Shown here: positions 11,803 to 23,960 of the stretch, in pieces | How the letters are laid out: each line of letters starts with the position of its first letter | Numbering within the stretch: the first letter of the stretch is position 1 | Assembly (NCBI GenBank): GCA_037957365.1 | Contig: JARHVA010000021.1 | Span: forward strand, 8,100,501 to 8,164,500 | Source of the DNA: Torreya grandis | Taxonomy: Eukaryota; Streptophyta; Pinopsida; Cupressales; Taxaceae | Reading direction: 5' to 3' | Length of the DNA: 64,000 bases | Program-made: the position numbers and the translations under genes | Notes under the pieces: model-generated | The model's database searches: none | Told to the model about the DNA's origin: nothing | Seen by the model: only the letters and a program-made list of their open reading frames with translations

Positions 11803-12694
11803 TATAGTTACCATGAACAAAAAGTTTGGGTTGTTCGGAAGGGGAAAAAAGTTCCGAAGTTCGAGTATAAGTTAATAACACGAGTGTAAAATCCAATATA
11901 CTAATTAAATCGTACAAAACTGCCTATTATGCAATGCCATTTGTTTAATGATTAATCCATATCATTGTATTATGCGTCACACTGTCAATCGCTTAACAAA
12001 TAAACATGTTAAAAAAATCATAAAAAAGTTAAAAACAATATAAATTTATTGTTAACAAATAAAGTTTAAAGTTTAAACATATTCATTGTTAACAAATAAG
12101 CACAAACTATTAAACACATTTTAGGCTTTAGTGCTTGAAATATTTAGGGTTTTTTATTTGAGTAAATGATAAATGTGAAACTGTGTTTGACTTTGAACTT
12201 TGCCATTTGGAGCCCCACATAAGGGCCTACCTGGAGCAGCAGAACTTTCTCAAATCCCCTTCTAGCAGTGCAACTGCACACTGATGCTCAGTTTGTCAAC
12301 TGCGCATTTCTTTGTGATGGCAGCTGCCAAGTCTGCCACACTGCGTATCAGTTTGCAGTTTGCCATGGGCCGAGTATCACACAATTGTCGTGTATGCGAA
12401 AGGCTGGATACCACTGTCAAATCTTCCTTTGCATTTACAATTGCACGAGTTTAAGTGTGATGGTGAGTCGTCAAGTTTAACTGTTTGCTCCAGCCTCCGC
12501 TTTTGCCTTTCACTGTTTTCGATTTCTTCTGTGTAGGGTTCTTGTTGCGCTTCCTTTTGGTAGTCATTTTTTTGTGTTTTAGGGTTTTTGAATTCTTATT
12601 TTTATCCCTCGAAATTAATAAAAACATTTAAACGCTCGAACTTAACCGAATAAATTCGGTGAGCAATTAATGTTCGGTCGAACATGGTAACTAT
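11803..12694. mobile_element. non-autonomous DNA transposon, 892 bp
   Basis: The ends are inverted: left TATAGTTACCATGAAC, right end in reverse complement ATAGTTACCATGTTC. The 9-bp direct repeat GGTTTTAAG flanks it at 11794-11802 and 12695-12703 without mismatch. Subterminal sequence is rich in GTTCG/CGAAC on both sides. No transposase was seen inside. A 9-bp duplication suggests a Mutator-like element; 8 bp (hAT) is possible if one base is shared by chance. Confidence 0.8.
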
Positions 12695-12703
12695 GGTTTT
12701 AAG

Positions 12704-13203
12704 GCTGATATAGGGATGCCAATCAACCCTGACTGAAGATCAATTTGCAGTTATTTTTTTCATAAGAGTTACATTCAAATTGTCAGTCTTCTGGGAGAAA
12801 GAATTAAGTTCTTGGTTGATGAGGTGTGAAAGACAGCAAGGTCACAGTGCACGGTTGAAAGCACACTTGCAATCATTGGAACATGTAAATCATACTTTGA
12901 TAACACTGATGATTTGATGTAATTATATGCAGCAAGTGCATTGAACTGTACGTGGGTGATGGATTTCAAAGACAGAAACAGAAATGAGTGTGGCGTTGAT
13001 ATTGCTGAAAATGCAGTTGATTAGGAAACAGGCCGGTGGCAGTAACAGGACTAAAGATGTAACTGTAAGAATGTGAGAAACAGTGAAGGACATGAACAAG
13101 TAATGGTGGCAGAGCAGGCATGACATTTTCATACTTTCTCTAAAGAGAAAATTGCAGACCGTTAATAAGTAAATCAAAATTGTATTGAACACTTTGAACA
13201 TGG
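12704..13203. other. intronic stretch between transposons
   Basis: No gene or clear repeat. The sequence continues across the LTR element at 17434, as expected of a simple insertion. Confidence 0.5.
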
Positions 13204-13208
13204 AGATG

Positions 13209-13901
13209 TGTAATATCCCTTTCCAAGCATAAGACAAGGGCACAACCATCAAGGAGAGGCGTTGCCATTTCACATAAAGAAATCGCTGCCAAGGAGCAGC
13301 GCTGCCATTTAATACAACAGTCATTAAACAGATATGAACGGAAATATCAAACGGAATTGTTATCGGAAGTGAACGGATGTTTCAAACGGAATTGTTATCG
13401 AAGTGAACGGATGTTTCAAACGGAATTGTTGCTAGAAGTGACCGAGAATGCCGACGGAAATGTTAACGGAATTGTCGACGGAAATATAGACGGAAATGTC
13501 AACAGTCACATCTTTTAGTGAAGAGGTGCCTCTTGGATGGGACACCACCTTTGACGGAAGACTATGCTATATTTATATTCACTCATTGCGGTGGGAAAAA
13601 GCATTCATTCAACTCTTGTATAAAACAATCAAACGTGTATAAGCATTATGCTTACAACCACTTTTAAGGACGAAATCCCTTAATCGTGTAATTGATTACA
13701 AGGACAGAAACCCTTGTAATCGAACCCAATGACGAAACCCCTTGTGGTGTAGCTTTATAATATTCGAAATCTATATTCGGAAATAGACAATTAATCTAAT
13801 TGAACTTTATTATTATTCATATTATTATTTTATAAAATAGTATTAAAAGGAATTCCGGAAAATCCAAATTAATGTAAAATATTCTGATTTGGAATATTAT
13901 A
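13209..13901 (+). repeat. 5' LTR of the GTPase-carrying element
   Basis: It begins TGTAATATCC and ends GGAATATTATA. It is longer than the 3' copy because an ACGGAA-rich minisatellite (about 13337-13500) has gained units: three units of a 35-bp type near CGGAATTGTTATCGGAAGTG, and extra CGGAAATGT units. Confidence 0.92.
13619..13625 (+). promoter_or_regulatory. TATA box, 5' LTR
   Basis: TATAAAA, repeated at 17152-17158 in the 3' LTR. Likely core promoter of the element. Confidence 0.5.
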
Positions 13902-13902
13902 G

Positions 13903-13914
13903 TGGTATCAGAGT
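13903..13914 (+). promoter_or_regulatory. primer binding site (tRNA-iMet type)
   Basis: TGGTATCAGAGT, one base after the 5' LTR, matches 11 of 12 bases of the usual plant initiator-Met primer site. Confidence 0.85.
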
Positions 13915-13939
13915 TGTTTTTCTTGCCAGCTTGTAAACC

Positions 13940-16740
13940 ATGGGGTCACTACAGAAGAAAATTATGGACAGTTTCAAGTCATACAATGCCCTTTCAGTAG
14001 AAATTCGAAAAGAAATCTACTTTTCAAACTTTTTGGATTTGAAAGAGTCATGGATTAGAAACAAACACTATGAGGAAGACGAGTTCGTGAATCATAGTTA
14101 TGGCAGTTGAGTGTATGTAGAGAAATTCAATCTTCAAGAAGTCGTAGATGAAAGGAAAACAAACAAATCAATAGTGAATACACCCCCTGCTGGCAATGGC
14201 AGTAAGGAAGAAGAAACAGGTACTAAGATGAAAGATGATGGTTCTAGTAATAGTAGTGGTGGACACGAGGAAGCAAAAACTGATAATATGGTGAAAGGTG
14301 ATGGTTTCAGCAACAATAGCAATGGTAACATGAAAGCAGACATTATTAAAATGGAAGAGGATGAAATAAAATCTGCAACAGAAACATATTATTTATTCTG
14401 CTCAGATGATGAAGAGTATCACAATACAACGGTTGATAACCCTCTTCCCATACTCGATTATCCTATCATTTCATGCCAACCCAACAATGCAAGTGGGCAG
14501 TATTCGTATGACAGGGGTGTTCCTCCACCAAATAGACTTTTTTATGCTAGCACTAGCTCTGGAAGTGATTATATATTTCATCGCCCAAAAGAATTTGTTG
14601 CTACAATAGAGATTGGTAACTACAGCAGAGCCCCAAATGGGAATGTATATTATGCTGATAGGTGCTTGAGGAGTTTTAGTCATGGTATAGTACTTCATGA
14701 TAAGAAACAAAATAATCTCAACTTGTACATGGTCCCAAATTCAGGGCCACTTGTATGTAGGAGTAATCCCATTTGTGCAATTAGAAGGGGTTTTGATTTG
14801 ATAGCTTTTGACGAAAGTACCAAATTTCTAGCTCTCTGTGATGTCGATGCAGCCAAGGTTCATATTTATAAGTTTGATGAAACATTCTGCCATATATATT
14901 GGATTGGTATTGAGATCATACTTGACATTTTTTTGGAAGTACAAACATTGTATGGATGCAGTTTATTCCAGGGAACGCTGATTTGCTTTTAATTGTGACA
15001 CAAATAGAGCCAGGGTGGTTGAACTCCATCAACAGCCACTAATGAAGCCTAAGTATCTATCTCTTCCGTTAGATTTCATAAATGCATCTGTTTCAAGGGA
15101 CGGCTCCTTTCTTTTTGTGTTTCAGAGAGGTACAAAAGTCTCAGAAGATTGCTCTTCGTCCTCAACACAACTGAGTAATGAAGAAACTCAGTCTCCATTT
15201 CAGATTGAGGCCAAAGTTTATATGCTAGGTGACATCATGTCTTACTTAAAAAGCATTTGTTTGGATATAAATGTTGAAAACTTGGGGAATCTTCAAGACT
15301 GTCAGAGGAGTTGTGCTGCATTAGACTGTTTATCATATTTTCGATAAGTTTGCAGTTAGTCCTGCTCTATTTAGAGGACTTCTCAAACATCTTAACTTTT
15401 ATGTTTTGCTAAAATCAAAAGACACAACTAAAGAAGATCTTGGTCAAAGAAAATGTGAGGAGTACTTGAAGCTTCTTATTAAGCAATTGGAGCAAGAAAA
15501 AGGAAAGGTTTTTTCAGAATTGTGTATTCAGTTTCACGCTGAGAAATTTGAGAACTGGAAATATAAGAGTATAAATATCATGTTGCCTTATTGCCAGAAG
15601 AAGGCTGTAGGAAACTGGATCCGACAGCTCATTTTCCTTGTACCTATCCAAGTTACTCGAGCAAAAAACAATGGAATAAGACCATTGCTTGATGGCCTTC
15701 AGATACCGCCACATCTTACTTATGTTGATAGTATATCACTGACAAATTTGATGCGTTTTGGCTTATATGATGCAATAATGAATCAGTGGGACGGTAAGAT
15801 CAAGGTGATATCTTCAATGGGAAAACAAAGCAATGGTAAGTCATATCTATTAAATCATCTATCTGGATCTCTTCTTGACGTAGTAGGGGGAAGATGTACA
15901 GATAGGGTATGGATGACAATTCGATTGGATGCAAAATGCCTCTATGTACCCATGGACTTTAAAGGATTGGGGAGCTTTGAGAGGACAGAGCAAGAGGACA
16001 TGCTGCTCTTTGTCCTTAATGCACCCATCAGTAATCTAACAATTTTCAATAAAAAGGATTTCATCTTGACAAGGAGACAGAGGCTATGTTTCAACGTTTT
16101 CAAAATGGGGTAAGTTGGGTTAAGAGTGATGAAAAACTATTCAAGGGACTATTCTATATAGCAATCAAGGATGTTGATTTAGCTGATGTAGAGGACTTAA
16201 AAGATGAGTTTCGCATAAAACTGTTACAAATTTGTAAAAAATCCCATGAAAACTTTCTAACAAAGATGTATGGAGGAATGGTTGAACTTTTTGCAATGCC
16301 TCCTTTCACTCGGAAAGAATATTATCACGAAAGTCTGTCTGAAATGGCACTGACTGTGGAAGAAGATTTAGACCATACCTATTAGAATGGGTGTTCCTTC
16401 TTCAGAGAGTTGAAGCTTGTTACTGCCTAAATAGAAGCCAAGGATTGGACTCTCGTGGATTTAAAGCGTGTTGCCATGAAGGTTGATATCCTTCGTAAAA
16501 ACATGGATTCTGCAGTGAGAGGAGGGCATCTCTTTATATCAAGGGGCAATAGGGTGCTTGTGAATTTTGACACAAGATATTTTGGATGCTTCAATAAAGC
16601 TTGAGAATCTCTTGATTCACGTGCAGGATACTAGTTTGGAGCTTGCACCTACAGAAGAATCAATTGCAAATGATAAGATCTTGTCTGATCTCAGATCAAG
16701 GCTTTGGGAGCACTACATCATGTTTTCTCTCTTAGACATG
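13940..16740 (+). pseudogene. captured large GTPase (VLIG/GBP-like), intron-free copy
   Basis: The frame opens at ATG 13940 (MGSLQKKIMD...), 24 bases after the primer site. It runs through a Ser/Asp-rich acidic linker (about 14160-14420), then a region with beta-propeller-like texture (14480-15340), then helical sequence (15350-15700). A G domain follows: P-loop GKQSNGKS at 15820-15843, GRCTDRVWM near 15889-15915, and DFKG (a DxxG motif) at 15955-15966 in DFKGLGSFERTEQEDM. Post-G helices continue to about 16740. A stop at 14108 and breaks near 14940, 15000, 15340, 16060, 16383 and 16560 kill it. No introns are apparent over 2.8 kb, so the source was probably an mRNA. The family call is by motif only; the first 60 codons could instead be gag remnant. 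Confidence 0.75.
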
Positions 16741-16781
16741 GTACGTGGGCATGAGGGCTTACAATTGCTTGAGGTCAAGCA

Positions 16782-16799
16782 ATTTTGGGAAGGGAGGAC
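16782..16799 (+). promoter_or_regulatory. polypurine tract
   Basis: AATTTTGGGAAGGGAGGA region directly before the 3' LTR, almost identical to the chromovirus tract at 7383-7397. Confidence 0.75.
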
Positions 16800-17433
16800 T
16801 ATAATATCCCTTTCCAAGCATAAGACAAGGGCACAACCATCAAGGAGAGGCGCTGCCATTTCACATGAAGAAATCGCTGCCAAGGAGCAGCGCTGCCATT
16901 TAATACAACAGTCATTAAACGGATATGAACAGAAATATCAAACGGAATTGTTATTGGAAGTGAATGGAATTTTCAAACGGAATTGTTGCCGGAAGTTAAC
17001 GAAAATGTTAACGAAATTGTCGATGGAAATGTCAATGGTCACATCTTTTGGTGAAGAGGTGTCTCTTGGATGGGACACCACCTTTGATGGAAGATTATGC
17101 TATATTTACATTCACTCATTGCGGTGGGGAAAAGCAATCATTCAACTCTTGTATAAAACAATCAAACGTGTATAAGCATTATGCTTACAACCACTTTTAA
17201 GGATGAAATCCCTAATCGTGTAATTGATTCCAAGGACGGAAACCCTTGTAATTGAACCCAAGGACGAAACCCCTTGTGGTGTAACTTTATAATATTCTAA
17301 ATCTATATTCGAAAATAGACAATTAATCTAATTGGGCTTTACTATTATTCATAATATTATTTTATAAAATAGTATTAAAAGGAATTCCGGAAAATCCAAA
17401 TTAATGTAAAATATTCTGATTTGGAATATTACA
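16800..17433 (+). repeat. 3' LTR of the GTPase-carrying element
   Basis: Partner of 13209-13901. It starts TATAATATCC (G to A in the usual TG) and ends AATATTACA. TATA box at 17152-17158. Confidence 0.92.
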
Positions 17434-17689
17434 AGATAAGATGAATGCAGTAAAAATTGAGCACGTAGATTCAGAGTAAGACATTGCAAACTGAAGTGAC
17501 AGGGCAGATCAAGCACATGCAGGCTAAGCATTGTTAATGCATGTTGCAAACAGCTTGACATGAAGAGGAATGTTTGCCAAATAAGAAAGACTGCGAGTAA
17601 TTGGTTGGGATGAAAGCTAACAGAGCACAATTTGCATGTGGTTGTAAAATGTTGATATTGCAGGTCATGGACACCATTGTTTTGAGACA

Positions 17690-18670
17690 ACCAAAAGTCG
17701 CGATATTGCCCATGGTTTATGAGGAAATCAGGGTCTTTCATGAACCATTGGGCTCCGGATTTGAACCCAACAAAAGATCTGCCTACAACAGTTCCTGTTT
17801 GGGTTTGGGTTTGTCTTCCCTTTCTTCCAAGTAAATACTAACAAGAAAAACTTCTCTAAAAGATCAGAAACACCGTCGGGGAACACATTACAACCTTAGA
17901 ATTCACAAGGAACCTAGTACTCAACTACGCTAGGATGTGTGTCAATTTAGACCTCAACGAGCCACTGTCTGATTGTCTGATACTTGATATCGGAGGCATA
18001 GAATGGGAACGACCCATTGACGATGAGAACATAACCTTTCAGTCTAATATCTGTTATGAACATGTCCACCTAGCTCTGTTTGCCCCTCTCAGGAAGCTCA
18101 AGAACAGCCAAAAGATGCTCTAGAGTGAACGATGCATACAGAATCTCACAAGAAAACCCAGGAATCAGAACCAACAAAGGCAAACACAAAAGCAAACCAC
18201 TAAGACAGTAGCATAAAGTTCATCTTGTATGGAACTATCGACCAATTGGGAGAGAGTAAATACCACCAAGAATACGCTAGAACAGGGAAAAGCTCCCGGC
18301 ACGAATCAGATCCAATCCTACAACAAAATCCCTTTGCAGCCTTAGCAGAAACAAGTATGGAAGAAATGGAGTATGTCCTGAACACCCTGGACGATAATAC
18401 TTTGAATACAACTGTAAAGCAAACCTAAATTACCCAAATGGCAACAAAAGAAGGTGAATCTCATGACCCAATGACTTTTTCAGCAAAATCAAGTACTTAT
18501 ACTCAGGTCATATTCAAGAAAAATAGAGATAACACTCGCACCCAAAAAATATTTAATTCCCAAAAATATACTGATATGGGAACCAAAGACTTTGGCAAAC
18601 AGTAAGAAAAAGAAAAAAACCTTCTTCTGGAGTAACAGAAGAAGATGAAATTCCTACAGCCAATTAGGCT
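17690..18670 (+). pseudogene. LINE ORF1 relic (DUF4283 and zinc-knuckle type)
   Basis: Three pieces in order match the ORF1 of plant LINEs. Near 17736-17835 a shifted frame reads MNHWAPDLNP...TTVPVWVWV, like the DUF4283 end. At 17935-18060, MCVNLDLNEPLSDCLILDIG then GIEWERPIDDENITF matches the segment before the CCHC knuckle; the knuckle itself is broken (ICYEHVHL). At 18225-18620 the tail runs NPFAALAETSMEEMEY and on through Ser/Thr-rich sequence with one stop. ORF1 proteins bind RNA. Too many shifts to be functional. Confidence 0.72.
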
Positions 18671-18759
18671 GAATAAGTAAGTGCGTGTGATGAATAAAAT
18701 TGGGATAGGAATAAAGATGGAAGCAATAATGGAGATTAATACCTACAGCTATCCCAACT

Positions 18760-20300
18760 TGCAACACACCTCTGATTGAGCAAGGTAGCTATAAAGAATA
18801 GCACAATAACAATTGAAATATGAAATTATACCTCAATCATGCAGCTCAATATACCTCCAAAATGCAGATGATGTGCCTCGATTGACAAAATAGAATGCAT
18901 GATGCTTCTTGAATTCTTGAAATGTTGGATTGCTTTGTGACTCAAGACTTGGACAGCATGTTGGCTATGGATGACTGATTTGTTTCACAAGATGATAGCA
19001 TAAGATTTGGCCTTGAAGTTTTTCTCATCAGTCCCCTTTGCATGGAGATGTGGTTGTTTATATAGAGGATGGAGAGGAATTTCCAAGGAATATAAAATTC
19101 CTTAGAGAGTTCTAGAGAGAAATGATGTGGAGGATTCTAGAGAATGTAGAAGTTTAGAATCCATTAGAGATGACTAATGATGATTAGATAGTGATTAGAA
19201 AACTAATTTGTAGGAGAAACTGGGGGTAGTTGGAGGTAGGTGGGGGATGAATTAGAAATTAGAAAATAATGGATAAGAGGCGATTAGTGATAAGTGGAAT
19301 GATAATAGAAGAATTAATTAGGATGTGGGATGGTGTAAGGTTAGTATCTGAGTGCGGAATGAATAGGAAATGTTAGAATGGTGATGCAAGGATAATATTT
19401 GTATGATGTTAATGTGTAATGATGCTAATAATGACAGTATTAATAGAAGCAAGTGATTTTAGGTGTATACACTATGTTGCCAGAAAATGGAAACAGAAAC
19501 AGATCAGAAAAGCGGAAAAGCAGATTTTCATAAACCCTTGGGAAGGAAACGTCACAGAAATGTCCATATAATATATTATAAAAAATATAAATATATGTAG
19601 AAACAATGCTTAATACTCATATTTAGTTCATAAAAGATAAAACCTCATTAAATATAGTATAGCCATGAAAGTTCAAAACATTCAACATGCTTAAAATTTC
19701 ACATGATCATGAATCATGTGTTATAGCCCAGATTCAAACTTCAAAGATAAAATGTAAATGCAAAAGATCATAATCTAGAATAAGTCATCTAGATTCTCCT
19801 CAAAATTATGAATGCCACTCCCACTAGCTCTACTCTCCACCCCTTGTGTAGAACTCCCTTGAAGCTGCTCCTTGTTTCTAAATTCCTCTTTCAAGCTGCT
19901 GCTAAATTCCTCTTTGCTCTCATAAAAAACATCAATGACAGCCTCCAAACTCCTTGTTGCTCCTTGTTGCAATGGCTACCTCCTATATTCCTCCTTGCTA
20001 TTGTAAAAAACAGCAATGAAAACTTAAATGAGAGTGTGTTTTGCCATTGCATGTCATGTGTTTATATAAGTTTAATGTAGTGTGTTCTAGAAGTTTAGGG
20101 TTTTTGTTTTAATGTTTTAGATTCTTCTTTTTTTTAACTTTTTTGGAGACTTGTACCACTGGTAACACCTAGGGACATGCTGGAAACATATGGAAACAGT
20201 GTCATTTCTGTATTTTTCCGGCATGTGCCCGGGTGTTCCAGGGCATTCCATACCCAGTACGATTCCACGCAGAAACGGCAGGGGGGCATTTCCCTATAAC
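18760..20300. other. sequence interrupting the LINE
   Basis: ORF1 sequence fades near 18760 and endonuclease sequence begins after 20300, in the same orientation. The intervening 1.5 kb has no LINE character. A 65-codon minus-strand frame (19775-19972, ending NFEENLDDLF) has the look of a transposase tail but is not identified. Short inverted ends CTATGTT near 19468 and 20306 lack a target duplication. Confidence 0.4.
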
Positions 20301-20329
20301 ATAGACAGGTAGTGATCATGGAAACTCAA

Positions 20330-21330
20330 TTAGAAGATCCAATGCACACCCCAAGAAACGAAGAAACTATCACCAACATTTCTTCCAGAATGCAGATACT
20401 CTCTTGGAATAGTAGAGTTTTAGATGTACCCAATAGATGTTGTTTTCTAAGATACAAGGTAAAATCAGAAAGATAGACATGGTCCTTTAGGAAGTCTGCA
20501 GATTTGACGCATCGCAAAAATAAAATCTTCTGGAATTTGGAGCATCGAGCGCACTCTAAGCAGTTATGTAACCCATACAATGATCAAATGGGATCCATCA
20601 AGGTATATATTACACACAACTCATCAATTACATTGGGGCATATATGCTGTTTTCTATTCTAACAAACTAAAATTCCAATGGATTGTCAATATCTATATAT
20701 CGCCAAGTAGAAATCATGGAATAGCAATGTTAGAATAGCTAAATCAATGGATTGCAGCTTTCAAGCTCTATAATCTTATCCTTATGGATAATTTCAATAC
20801 TATAATGGCTTTACATGAAAAGAAAGTGGAATCAGATTTTAACCACAAAACAGCTGATGCTCGTTCAAATCTGGCACTTAATAATTCTATGGTGGACTTT
20901 AATTATGCACAAGGTAAACACACGTGGTATAACCCCCAAAAAGGACTTCATTTCATAGCAGAAAAATTGGACATAAAAATAGTTTCCAATCAGTGGTTTC
21001 TGCCTATTTCCAATTGTTTGCAAGAGTAAGCAATGCTACACTTTCAGATCACTGGCACATTACACTTCATATCTCCCTATATGAGAGAAATTCAGCAAAA
21101 ACATACTTCATATTTGAAAAATGTGGCTCACCAATCCACGGCCGTATTACAATATTACCAGTTGGTGGGCAGAGGCCAGTTATACAAGGTTTAGAGATGT
21201 ATAAATTCATAGGAAAGCTAAAACATCTCAAAGCCAAGTTGAAGAACTGGAACAAAAAAAAGTGTTTAGAAATATTATTCAGATGGCAGCAGCCACCAAA
21301 AACCAACTAGACATTGCTCAGAAAAAAAAT
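20330..21330 (+). pseudogene. LINE ORF2, endonuclease domain only
   Basis: Start of an APE-type endonuclease at about 20391 (MQILSWNSRVLDVPNRCCFL, compare the family's WNVRGLN). The later part is at 20784-21025 (NFNTIMALHEKK, MVDFNYAQGKHTWYN, IAEKLDIKIVSNQW). After a frameshift the domain end and linker follow at 20993-21310 (SDHWHI, YKFIGKLKHLKAKLKNWNKK). The enzyme nicks target DNA to prime reverse transcription. RT is absent, and sequence after about 21330 is not LINE. Probably the same insertion as the ORF1 relic at 17690. Confidence 0.78.
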
Positions 21331-21931
21331 CCATAAAAAATACTTTTCTCAAGAGATGGCGAAACAGGATCAATTACTCCCATAAGACAAGCAAGTGGCA
21401 TTGCTGCCATTGGAATTCAATCTCAAGCTAATACAGTCCTTCCTTAACATCCTCGGCCAAGGCATCCTTCTCCAAAATGGATGGAAGTTAATCCACTCAA
21501 TGGAGGCACTCATGCTACTCAAGGCAATGGTGAAGGGACAAGCAGCTCTTTGGGTTAAAGGGAAAAATTTATGTTATGTGGGCATGGATAGCAGCTAAGT
21601 CACAAGGTTTGAGTTTGAGTTCATGTTCGACAAGGATAAAGTTCGGTTTCAGTTCACCAATGGATAAAGTTTGTTAAAAAAAATGCCTTTAAGTCCAAAC
21701 AAAATAATTTTTTTATCATTTTTATTTTCTAAAAAAAAATGCATAAATTCAAAGGGACACAGTGGAGAGAGCTTTCCGTCCTTACACACACATTTATGCA
21801 AAAGCATGGCAAAAACTTCCCATGTAAAAATAATGAATAAAATTCGAGTTCGAGCTCAATAAGAATAAAGTTCCGCAAAGTTTGAATCTTTTTGATAAGT
21901 TTAAAGTACCTTGTAACATAGAATAGCAGTC
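21331..21931. other. intronic sequence right of the LINE
   Basis: No recognised gene. One frame reads NPLNGGTHATQGNGEGTSSS near 21490-21555, a low-complexity tail that may belong to an old retroelement. Confidence 0.4.
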
Positions 21932-22362
21932 TGATCCGCAATCACCATGGATATTCCATTGCACAATTCATCAACACGGATATATTTTCTTTGTATGGTG
22001 TTCCTTTCCATGCTATTGAAAAAACACTCAAATGCTAAATCATGATGCTTTCTACAGCTGTTTTGGCTGCCATTTACATCCAACATTTAAATAACCACCT
22101 GTGACATTTGCGGACACCATAACTTTTGCATACAAACTCAATCAGGTGCCCTTTTTTTTTTAGTGTATAACTTTTCGGGAGAAATCCAAACACGCAATAA
22201 AAATTCACTTTAGTTGTTAACAATATGTTGTTTTTTCCTCTGCACCAAACCTAAATTAATGAGGTCATAATATGTTGTAAACACTTATTTAGTCTTGGTA
22301 ACAGTCAATTAACTCAACCAACTAATTTTGATGATGTGTACATGATCTAATTTCAGATCACA
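21932..22362 (-). repeat. 3' LTR, internally deleted
   Basis: 21932-22088 matches 25655-25805, and 22094-22362 matches about 26940-27217. Roughly 1.1 kb present in the right LTR is missing here. Confidence 0.72.
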
Positions 22363-23960
22363 CGTCCCCAAATTATAGTCTTTTGGTCCCACAAAAGTTC
22401 TATAATGAAAAGATAAGGATTTTACCTTCTAACTTCTCAAATGGATACCTAATCTTGATCGCCTCTCTCGAATTGGCAATATTTCTCTCTCAGTGTGTGT
22501 TGTTTAAACCTGCACTTTGGCAATCTATATTAGTTTTAGAGTTTGTGGCTCCTTCAAATCTTTGTCAACAGACCCTCTTACACTCTTGGGTGTCTCGGTC
22601 TTCCTTTTGGCTTGTTCTTTGCACTCTAGGTACCTTGTTTCTGCTCTTAGCTATTCCTCTTAGCCCCTTTGCTGCAATACACATTCTTGAAGGCTACGGT
22701 GAAGCTCTCTCTTAGGAAAATCTTGCTACAACATCTTCCTTGCCATTCGCATTCTTCCGGTAAGCGAGGAAAACATTTATCATGTAGATGGCTTAAAACA
22801 AATCACCACTTTTACAAAATTTCCCCTATCTAGGGTCTTACAATTCAATGTTTCCATCACAAATGCAACACACATGGCTGAAAATACAATTACATCTACA
22901 AAGATGCCCCTATATTGGGTCAGACATCAAGTTTGCATCAACAACAAATGCAACATACATGGAATACAATGTCTTCAATGAAGGTAGCATGGATGCCAAA
23001 TCTCACATATTTCAAATTAACAATCTTATTGTGGAGTGCCACTCACCACGAGTACACTTCTCACCTTCATATCAATGACCTGATGTCATGCCACTTGTTC
23101 TCCCACCATAGAAGAACTCAGGGGGTCATGAGCATGCTTCTAGATGCCGACCAATGTGCTTCCACAACTACTGTCATACAAAAACACGTTTTGAAAAACC
23201 TGCTGCAACCTTATTCCATGTGCATATAAAAATAAAAAATGCATGCTACAAACTCACCGTGTTGCTACAACTTCTAACACCACAACCATCATAGGCATGC
23301 TATAACAACTCTGATGACAAATCAATTTGTACAACCTGCTGCAACCATATCCTATGTGCATACAGGTCAAAAATGCATGCTACAATCTTGCTAGAGCTAT
23401 TACAACTTATGTGCATACAAAAATCATTATCAGCATGCTACAACCACTATGATTATGGAAATAGACATATACCTTCATGCTACAATCATTACAATTCCCA
23501 TATGCATGCTATAACAATGATGAGTAAATAGACATGCTACAATTGATGTGATTCTGATTTCTGAATATTCATGGAGGAACGTGGAACCAATTTCCTATCA
23601 CCTTTGTGATGCCTTGGTCATCAACCTTTGCTTGGAGTTCTCCCTCAACTTAAGAGTGTTTCTTTCTACTTATCTTGTCATGTGATACAACAAGTGGTAG
23701 GGAAATCATGCATAGCTTGCATACCAACATGAACACCTGAAAATGGCACATCCTCTTTGTTACAAATTGGCTGCTCATACTTGTGCTTCTCAAATAGATT
23801 GGATGGCAGCTCCATATTCACAATTGGAGTTAGTTCATATTTTTCCTCAACAAATGGAACACAAAAAGCAATTTGAAGTGCTTAATCTGAGTGTTACTCC
23901 TACATCTACATGCCAATTAACATCTTCACTTTGCAAATACTCTATCCATGAAACCAAGAA
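22363..23960 (-). other. element interior, 3' part without pol
   Basis: No conserved pol motif on the minus strand. Between 23241 and 23545 the plus strand repeats a short ATGCTACAA/ATGCTATAA motif seven times at irregular spacing, usually preceded by GC or CA. Confidence 0.5.

Larger units (their letters stand above)
13209..17433 (+). mobile_element. non-autonomous LTR retrotransposon carrying a GTPase gene copy
   Basis: LTRs are 693 and 634 bp. A tRNA-iMet primer site (TGGTATCAGAGT, 13903-13914) follows the 5' LTR, and a polypurine tract (GGGAAGGGAGGAC) precedes the 3' LTR. Flanks AGATG (13204-13208) and AGATA (17434-17438) look like a 5-bp target duplication. The interior has no protease, RT, RNase H or integrase. 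It is a degraded protein-coding sequence with a P-loop GTPase domain. The tract and LTR start resemble those of the chromovirus at 1216-8833, so related machinery may have mobilised it. Confidence 0.88.

Noticed and set aside
13940..16740. An active host GTPase gene
   Set aside because: It lies exactly between LTR signals of one element and has several stops and frame changes.
19468..20306. hAT-like transposon with CTATGTT ends and a minus-strand tail ORF
   Set aside because: The flanking 8-mers do not match and the inverted ends are only seven bases; kept only as an unexplained interruption of the LINE.
22383..22715. 110-codon hydrophobic ORF resembling a membrane protein
   Set aside because: Pyrimidine-rich element interior read on the antisense strand; no family features.
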